DNA of 11,156 nucleotides from an uncultured Verrucomicrobiota bacterium (GTDB taxonomy: Bacteria > Verrucomicrobiota > Verrucomicrobiia > Limisphaerales > SXTU01). Of the stretch, positions 6,500 to 11,156 are shown piece by piece (positions within the stretch are counted from its first letter, which is position 1; the number at the start of each line of letters is the position of its first letter). A program made the translations under genes and the position numbers. The stretch covers positions 1 through 11,156 of the forward strand of contig CAIPBN010000107.1 of NCBI GenBank assembly GCA_903863315.1. The letters are read 5' to 3'. Under the pieces are notes generated by a model that was given only the letters and a program-made list of their open reading frames with translations, searched no databases and was not told where the DNA came from.

Positions 6500-7039
6500 A
6501 TGAGCAACCAAATCAGCCTCCAGTTCCCCGACGTGACCGTGCAAAACCACCGGGGCGAAACCCGGAAGTTCCGCACCGATTACGTGACCGGCCGCCGCGT
6601 CCTCATCGGCTTCATCTACTGCCAGTGCGACGGAATCTGCCCGACCACCACCAAGCACATGGCCCGCATCCACCAAGTCCTCCGTGAGCGCAAACTGGAC
6701 TTCCAGTTCGTCTCCATCACCGTCACCCCGCACCAAGACACGGTGCGCGACCTCCACGATTACGCGGAGATTTATGAGCAGCACCGGTGGAAGAACTGGG
6801 ACTTTGTCCGCTGCTCCCCCGAGGACCTCAAGCCCCTCCGCTACGCGCTTGGGGCCTACGACCCCAACCCCGCCATCGACGGGGACTACCGCCAGCACAG
6901 CGGCTTGCTCACCTTTGGCAACGACCGCACCAACCGCTGGAGCGCCCTGCCCGCCGGCATGAACGCCGATGAACTCGCCTTCACCGTCCTGCGCATCACC
7001 CGGGACGCCGCCAAGTTGAAAGATTACCTCCAGAGCTAA
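6500..7039 (+). CDS. SCO1/SenC-family copper chaperone/thiol-disulfide protein without a visible export signal
   Basis: The protein has 179 residues from ATG 6500, 34 bases after the oxidase stop. A thioredoxin fold is indicated by the core FIYCQCDGICPTTTKHM. This holds the SCO CxxxC copper motif (C43, C47) plus an extra Cys at 41. SITVTPHQDT follows, and the distal copper-ligand His lies in YRQHSGLLTF (H133). SCO proteins deliver copper to cytochrome oxidase CuA or act as thiol reductases. Here the operon suggests service to the multicopper oxidase or the heme protein. Oddly, the protein begins directly at the fold (ISLQFPDVTVQNHRGE), with no signal peptide or membrane anchor, while its partners are exported. 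The in-frame extension upstream, overlapping the oxidase end, is Ser/Pro-rich and not signal-like. Either it is cytoplasmic or it is exported by another means. The fold and motif call is firm; the role is inference. Confidence 0.88.
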   Translation: MSNQISLQFPDVTVQNHRGETRKFRTDYVTGRRVLIGFIYCQCDGICPTTTKHMARIHQVLRERKLDFQFVSITVTPHQDTVRDLHDYAEIYEQHRWKNWDFVRCSPEDLKPLRYALGAYDPNPAIDGDYRQHSGLLTFGNDRTNRWSALPAGMNADELAFTVLRITRDAAKLKDYLQS

Positions 7040-7074
7040 CACCTCTTCCGCCAACTGCCCAACCCGCCACTGCC

Positions 7075-9231
7075 ATGAAACTCCTCCTCCTCCTCCTCGC
7101 CGGGCTGGCCGCCACCCCGGCCTTCGCTCAAACCCCCGCCCCCGCGCCTACCGGCCGCCCCGCTGACCAGGTGGTCGACGGCGGGGCCAAACCTTCCGTC
7201 CTCGTGGGAATCGAGGCCGAGGCAGCCCCCGCGAACGAAACCCGCGCGCAGCTCATCGCCCGCCTCCGCCGCCATCATGATCTGCCGATGGAGCTCGCCA
7301 AGGCTCGCCCCTCCATTCCCAAGAATCTCCACCGCTTCATCAAGGACGAACACGCCGCCCGCCAGCTCGGCAAGGCGCTCTTCTGGGACGTGCAAGTCGG
7401 CAGCGATGCCCGCACCGCCTGCGCCACCTGCCACTTCTCTGCCGGCGCGGACAGCCGCTCCCGCTTCACCCTCAGCGGCACCGTGCAGAGTGCCAACCTC
7501 ACCACCAACCAATTCCCCCGCATGAGCGGCGACGTGGTCGGCTCCATCGGCATCGCCAACCACACCTTCCAAGGCGTCGTCGTGGGTCAGGCCGTGGAAC
7601 TCGCCGGCCCGCCCACGGCCACCCCTACGGGCGAGCCGCACGGCCGCCAAGTCACCGGCCGCAACAGCCCCAGTGTCATCAATGCCGTCTTCAATCACCG
7701 CAACTTTTGGGATGGTCGCGCCAATAATACCTTCAACGGCGTCAATCCCTTCGGGGCCCGCGACACGAACGCCACGGTCTGGCACTGGGATGCGGATACC
7801 CGCCGCCTCTTCCAGAAGGCCATCGCGATTGAAAACGCCTCGCTCGCCAGCCAAGCTGTCGGCCCCGTCCTCAGCAGCGTCGAGATGAGCTACGCCGGCC
7901 GCGAGTGGAAGCACCTCGGCCGCAAACTCCTCTCCGTCAAACCGCTCGCCCTCCAAGAAGTCAGCAAGCAGGACAGCCTGCTCGGGCCGCTCGCCGAGAC
8001 CGCGAAAAAGCGCAAGGGTCTCAAGACCGGCTACGCCGACCTCATCAAGAAAGCCTTCAGCCCCGTCTTCTGGGCCGGCACCGAGCTCGTGGACGGCTAC
8101 ACGCAGATGGAACTCAACTTCAGCCTCTACTTCGGCCTCTCCGTGATGCTTTACGAGGCCACACTCGTGAGCGATGACACGCGCTTCGACGAGTGGCTCG
8201 ATGGCGACAACGCCCGCATGACCCACAACGAGCTCAAGGGCCTGGACGTCTTCATCAACAAGGGCAAATGCACCACCTGCCACCACGGCCCGCTGCTCAC
8301 CGCCGCCGCCACCGTTCGCGTCCCCAACCGCCTCGCCCCCGAGCGCCAAGCCGCCGAATTCATGCCCACGGCCGGCCAACCGGCGGTCTTCTACGACAAC
8401 GGCTTCTACAACATCGCCGTCCGCCCCTGGAACGAGGACCTCGGCCTGGGCGCCACCGACCCCTTCGGCAAGCCCCTCTCCCTCAGCTCGCAGGTCGCCA
8501 ACTGGCTCAACGGCCGCCCGGTCTGGGACACCTTCATGATCGAACCTGAGGTCTTCCTCAACCCGAACCTCGCCATCAACTCCGCCGGCCTGGCCAAATA
8601 CAGCTTCACCAACAGCATCGCCGCCCTCGCCAGCGTCCCCCCCGTCGCTCAAGGCAGCTTCAAGACCTCCGGCCTGCGCAACGTCAGCCTCACCGGCCCC
8701 TACTTCCACAACGGCAGCAAGCTCACTCTCCGCGAAGTCGTGGACTTCTATAACCGCGGCGGCGACTTCAGCGACGTGAACCAAAACTTCCTCGACCTCA
8801 ACATCGAGCCCCTCGGTCTCAAGGAAGAGGAGAAGCAGAACCTCGTCGCCTTCCTTCTCACCCTCACCGACGAGCGCGTGAAGTATCGCCAAGCTCCCTT
8901 TGACGGCCCCGAGCTGGTCATCCCCCACGCCACGGGCAGCCCCACCCCCGCCGGCACGGATCCCGCGGATGACCACAACGTCATCTACCTCGAAGCCGTC
9001 GGCCGCGACGGCTCTGACACCGCCTTCCCCGCCTTCCTCAGCGTGAATCACCAAAGCCTCAGCACTAACGACGACGCCCTCGCCGCCGCCGCCGAAGCCG
9101 ACGAGGAAGCGGATCGCGCCCCCCGCCGCGCCAACGTGCTCGGCACGCACCCACGCCCCAACCTCTTCCCGCCCAAGACGGGTCTGAACCGCCCGGCGGA
9201 AACCCTCTTCACTCGCCCGTTGGCACAGTGA
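7075..9231 (+). CDS. Long di-heme cytochrome c peroxidase / MauG-family protein
   Basis: The protein has 718 residues from ATG 7075, 35 bases after the SCO-like gene. A Sec signal (MKLLLLLLAGLAATPAFA, cleavage before Q19) sends it to the periplasm. It has two heme c sites, CATCH (C116, C119, H120) and CTTCH (C399, C402, H403). Family signatures are NSPSVINAVFNHRNFWDGRA between the hemes and the block FKTSGLRNVSLTGPYFHNGS with LREVVDFYNRGG near residues 523-565. The usual 'LTDERV' ending of the catalytic part is followed by APFDGPEL and then about 110 extra residues rich in Ala, Glu and Pro. Classical bacterial di-heme peroxidases have about 320-370 residues, so this is a long-type member with a large insert between the hemes and a C-terminal extension. 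The family reduces H2O2 or, as in MauG, oxidises a protein substrate through high-valent heme. The operon links it to copper oxidase chemistry. Which of the two reactions it performs cannot be told here. Confidence 0.92.
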   Translation: MKLLLLLLAGLAATPAFAQTPAPAPTGRPADQVVDGGAKPSVLVGIEAEAAPANETRAQLIARLRRHHDLPMELAKARPSIPKNLHRFIKDEHAARQLGKALFWDVQVGSDARTACATCHFSAGADSRSRFTLSGTVQSANLTTNQFPRMSGDVVGSIGIANHTFQGVVVGQAVELAGPPTATPTGEPHGRQVTGRNSPSVINAVFNHRNFWDGRANNTFNGVNPFGARDTNATVWHWDADTRRLFQKAIAIENASLASQAVGPVLSSVEMSYAGREWKHLGRKLLSVKPLALQEVSKQDSLLGPLAETAKKRKGLKTGYADLIKKAFSPVFWAGTELVDGYTQMELNFSLYFGLSVMLYEATLVSDDTRFDEWLDGDNARMTHNELKGLDVFINKGKCTTCHHGPLLTAAATVRVPNRLAPERQAAEFMPTAGQPAVFYDNGFYNIAVRPWNEDLGLGATDPFGKPLSLSSQVANWLNGRPVWDTFMIEPEVFLNPNLAINSAGLAKYSFTNSIAALASVPPVAQGSFKTSGLRNVSLTGPYFHNGSKLTLREVVDFYNRGGDFSDVNQNFLDLNIEPLGLKEEEKQNLVAFLLTLTDERVKYRQAPFDGPELVIPHATGSPTPAGTDPADDHNVIYLEAVGRDGSDTAFPAFLSVNHQSLSTNDDALAAAAEADEEADRAPRRANVLGTHPRPNLFPPKTGLNRPAETLFTRPLAQ

Positions 9232-9322
9232 TTGCGATTCAACCCAACACGCACAACCAAAGCTCCGAACCCTCCAAAAATAGCTGAACCACTCCAAAAC
9301 CAACCCTTCACCACCCCATAAA

Positions 9323-10252
9323 ATGAACGCCCTCAAACAAGCCTTCGCCCTCCTCCTCCTCGCCGCCGCTCCGGTGCTGGCCCAGACGCCCGCCGAGATC
9401 GAAGGCCGCATCGAGTCCGCCACCGCCACCACCCCGACCGAAGTCACCCTCGTCGTGATGGGCATGACCGTGAAGATTGACACTTCCCGCGTGCCCGTCG
9501 TGACCCCCACCGCCACGCTCTCCCACGCGCAGATTGTAGATCCCACGCCGTTCCCGAACCGCACCGAGCCCGGCTTCATCGGCGGCACCGCCATCGTCAT
9601 CGGCACCGTGGACAACACCGGCGTGCTCACCGCCGAGTTCGTCTTCATGGAGCCCGCCGAAAATATCATCCGCGGGCTCATCACCGCCATGCCCACGCCC
9701 ACCACGCCGCTCCGGGTCAACGGCGTCGAAGTGCAATTCCTCGCCGACCCCCGCATCCCCGCCCTCCCCATCAAGAACGAGTTCGGCTTCCGCGTGGACT
9801 TCGCCGGCGTCACCAACCTCACCGTCGTCGCGCTCGAAGGCTACCACTCCGCCGGTATCTTCAACGCCTTCCTCCTAGAAGTCGGCGGCTTCGCCCCGCT
9901 CGCCAGCTCCGCCCCGCAGGTCTCCCTCACTCGCGCTCTTGGCCGCGAACAGCAAGACGCCACCGTCAACGACCGACTCGAAATCCGCGGGGCCATCACC
10001 ATGGGCCACACCCTCAACAACACGCAGACCCTCACCATCCTCGGCGTCCGCGCCGACAACTCCACGTTCGTCCTGAGCAACACCGTCGTCGCCACCCGCC
10101 AGGACGACGACCCGCGCTTCGGCCTCTACCGCCTGAGCATCCAGTTCAACGACCTCCCTGGCGGCAGCGTCTTGCCTGTCTCCGTCCGCGTGCTGAACCC
10201 CGACCCCGCCGCCCTCGGCGCTTCCGTCACGGAAGCCGTCGAGGTGCGTTGA
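9323..10252 (+). CDS. Secreted protein of unknown function with two similar beta-rich units (DUF5666-like)
   Basis: The protein has 309 residues from ATG 9323, 91 bases after the peroxidase gene and probably the last gene of the operon. A Sec signal (MNALKQAFALLLLAAAPVLA, cleavage before Q21) is clear. Two units look alike. Residues about 26-113 begin IEGRIES and contain MTVKIDTSRVPV and VIGTVDNTGVLTAEFVF. Residues about 116-192 begin IRGLITA and contain VEVQFLADPRIPA and VVALEGYHSAGIFNAFLLEV. The pattern 'I.G.I ... V.V ... G..A.f..' resembles DUF5666 modules, small beta-barrels. The last 110 residues form a different beta-rich domain (RLEIRGAITMGHTLNNTQTL). There are no cysteines and no heme or copper motif, so it is more likely a structural or binding partner than a redox enzyme. 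The domain name is tentative. Confidence 0.8.
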   Translation: MNALKQAFALLLLAAAPVLAQTPAEIEGRIESATATTPTEVTLVVMGMTVKIDTSRVPVVTPTATLSHAQIVDPTPFPNRTEPGFIGGTAIVIGTVDNTGVLTAEFVFMEPAENIIRGLITAMPTPTTPLRVNGVEVQFLADPRIPALPIKNEFGFRVDFAGVTNLTVVALEGYHSAGIFNAFLLEVGGFAPLASSAPQVSLTRALGREQQDATVNDRLEIRGAITMGHTLNNTQTLTILGVRADNSTFVLSNTVVATRQDDDPRFGLYRLSIQFNDLPGGSVLPVSVRVLNPDPAALGASVTEAVEVR

Positions 10253-10283
10253 CCCCTGTCCCGCAGTCTCCTTCCATCCAGCC

Positions 10284-10308
10284 CCGGCCCGCCCGCAAGG
10301 CGGGCCGG
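10284..10308 (+). terminator. GC-rich hairpin terminator after the oxidase operon
   Basis: A perfect 10-bp stem (ccggcccgcc at 10284-10293, ggcgggccgg at 10299-10308) closes a 5-base cgcaa loop. It lies 31 bases after the last stop of the operon and is followed by a weak T-containing tract (tggcgtttc). Its position and strength fit a transcription terminator, although the U-run is poor. Confidence 0.75.
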
Positions 10309-10795
10309 TGGCGTTTCAGGGAGAATCGCCACGGCCCGAAAGCCGTGTATTGCGACCCTGAACTTGAGATAACACCCAAAGATTGGGGGCGGACAAAGAT
10401 GGGTTTGGCAATCTCTGTCCGCCTCAACCCGAATCGCGCAATCGAAATCGCCGCAAGCGCTGGTGGCGTGCCGGAGCACTGCGTTCACGCCGCTTCAAGC
10501 TGGTAAGCAATACCGAGGTGAACAGGTCGCTGAACAACGTTCGTCGAAGCGGCCTGAAGGCCGCGCTCCTCGCCTTGGCTTGAGGTTCCACTGCGGAATT
10601 TGGGCTCAACTCTTTGGCTTCTGCTCTTGGCGATTGATGGAAAGGGCTGGGGTGAGGAAAAAATCGCCCGCCACACCGCTTGAGGCCGATTCTCTTTGGC
10701 CATCCCTAGGAACTGTGGCCGCAGCGAATGTCTGACAAAGGGCCGTGGGCCGTCGGCAAGTTGGAGCTTGGAATTTGGAGCTTCCGTGCCCCGCC
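10309..10795. other. Repeat- and hairpin-rich intergenic region
   Basis: This stretch of about 490 bases has no convincing gene. It holds a second hairpin (cacggc 10330-10335 / gccgtg 10342-10347), a third (gcggcc 10549-10554 / ggccgc 10559-10564, loop tgaa) and a tandem 7-mer gggccgt x2 near 10739-10752. The 9-mer ttggagctt is repeated at 10761-10769 and 10775-10783. Such hairpins and 'ttggagctt/gaatttgg' strings are common between genes in verrucomicrobial genomes, from memory. An open frame at 10383-10583 is Arg-rich and overlaps the hairpin, so it is not called. Confidence 0.6.
10549..10564. repeat. Short palindromic repeat gcggcc-tgaa-ggccgc
   Basis: A perfect 6-bp GC stem with a tetraloop, inside a longer intergenic repeat-like stretch (aagcggcctgaaggccgcgc). 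It resembles REP-type palindromes. It is 240 bases past the operon end and so is unlikely to be the operon's own terminator. Confidence 0.5.
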
Positions 10796-11011
10796 TCATC
10801 CCCCCGCCTCGTCCCGATACTGCTTGAGCTTGTTGTGGACGTTCTGCTCGCTCAGGCCGAGTCGGCGCGCGGTCTCGGCCTTGTTGCTTCCGCAACCCTT
10901 CAGATTCTCCAGCACCGCCAGCCGCTCCAGTTCGCGCAGCGGCATCCCGAGGAACGGCGAGAATTCCCGGCTGCTAACCGCCTCACCGCCTACCGTGGGC
11001 GGCTCCGCCAC
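10796..11011 (-). pseudogene. Fis-type helix-turn-helix C-terminus of a transcription regulator (fragment)
   Basis: Read on the - strand, the frame ends at TGA (10796-10798) with a typical Fis/NtrC C-terminal domain. LRELERLAVLENLKG is followed by CGSNKAETARRLGLSEQNVH and NKLKQYRDE, where 'NK.etArrLGlSeqnvhnKLkqY' is the Fis HTH signature. Upstream is a linker (PPTVGGEAV) as in sigma-54 activators or PrrA-type regulators. The frame has a GTG at 11009-11011 and stays open to about 11090, but no AAA+ or receiver sequence is found in it. Instead, the opposite strand carries receiver-domain sequence there. It is therefore a detached C-terminal domain, from a gene broken by rearrangement or by misassembly. 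Alone it could still be a small Fis-like DNA-binding protein, which I consider less likely. Confidence 0.65.
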
Positions 11012-11023
11012 CGGCAGCGGCGC

Positions 11024-11156
11024 ATGCCCGCCGTGATCCTCAGCGCCGCCTCGGACTCCGAAGCCCGCATCAAACGCCTGGGCCCCAACGCGCCGCTACT
11101 GCTTCAAAAGCCCATCCGCCGGGAAACCATGCTCTCCGCCATCCGCACGGTGCTGG
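11024..11156 (+). CDS. C-terminal half of a response-regulator receiver domain (partial, runs off the window)
   Basis: The + strand frame from ATG 11024 reads MPAVILSAASDSEARIKRLG, then APLLLQKPIRRE and MLSAIRTVL. This matches strands 4 and 5 of a receiver domain: 'PaVILSA' with the conserved Ser, and 'LLQKPI' with the conserved Lys at 11108-11110. The frame is open upstream as well (LTAYRGRLRHRQRR, about 10982-11023). However, the acidic pair and the phosphoacceptor Asp would lie 50-80 residues further up, where the opposite strand encodes the Fis domain and this strand shows nothing receiver-like. So the visible receiver is N-terminally truncated. The style resembles receivers of hybrid histidine kinases. 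The ATG is a formal start only; the domain call is fairly good. Confidence 0.6.
   Translation, partial: MPAVILSAASDSEARIKRLGPNAPLLLQKPIRRETMLSAIRTVL

Noticed and set aside
5425..6576. A 383-codon - strand frame across the oxidase gene
   Set aside because: It is a shadow of the oxidase codons with no recognisable domain, and it runs through the oxidase-SCO gap.
7036..9822. A 928-codon open frame on the - strand across the peroxidase gene and the next gene
   Set aside because: It is the complement of strongly supported + strand genes with heme motifs and signal peptides. Its translation is a low-complexity Gly/Ala/Glu/Val/Asp series typical of antisense frames in GC-rich DNA.
10383..10583. 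A small Arg-rich + strand frame
   Set aside because: It overlaps a palindrome and intergenic repeat sequence, and its composition follows repeat DNA, not a protein family.
10485..10895. A 136-codon - strand frame in the right intergenic region
   Set aside because: It overlaps the Fis HTH coding sequence in another frame and the hairpin repeats, with no recognisable motif.

Overview
The window looks like a piece of a GC-rich verrucomicrobial genome (Verrucomicrobiota, perhaps the Pedosphaera/Limisphaerales side). This is inferred from style, not from a marker gene. The clues are a kinase C-lobe/TM/coiled-coil/WD40 protein remnant, a Fis-type regulator fragment, C-rich non-Shine-Dalgarno leaders, GC-rich hairpins and small direct repeats (ttggagctt) between genes. 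No rRNA, tRNA or CRISPR array was seen.

Left part (1-1963): the end of an unidentified basic protein overlaps a JAMM/MPN metalloprotease-like gene, which is followed by an N6-adenine methyltransferase-like gene lacking a normal NPPY motif. This pairing resembles genes of integrative elements or plasmids (PRTRC-like), so it may be the edge of an old mobile element.

Middle (about 1964-4725): a graveyard of broken genes. In order it holds a small Cys/His zinc-finger-like gene, the 3' part of a Ser/Thr kinase-WD40 gene with two in-frame TAG codons, a lipoprotein-like gene with an in-frame TGA, and an internal piece of an IS630-family transposase. Each piece abuts the next almost directly. By eye the base composition of about 3500-4050 is richer in A+T than its surroundings.

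Right-centre (4726-10252): the one intact, coherent unit, a four-gene operon on the + strand with gaps of 34, 35 and 91 bases. It encodes a Tat-exported CotA-like multicopper oxidase, a SCO1/SenC-type copper/thiol protein, a long di-heme cytochrome c peroxidase/MauG-family protein with a Sec signal, and a secreted protein of unknown function made of two similar beta-rich units plus a third domain. A strong GC hairpin lies 31 bases after the last stop. The likely theme is envelope copper and heme redox chemistry: copper handling by SCO, oxidation by the multicopper oxidase, and peroxide reduction or protein oxidation by the di-heme protein. The substrate is unknown.

Right end (10253-11156): an intergenic stretch with several hairpins and short repeats, then the Fis-type helix-turn-helix C-terminus of a regulator on the - strand. 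It stands head to head with the C-terminal half of a response-regulator receiver domain on the + strand, which runs out of the window. Both are fragments, so this is a rearrangement breakpoint or an assembly chimera.
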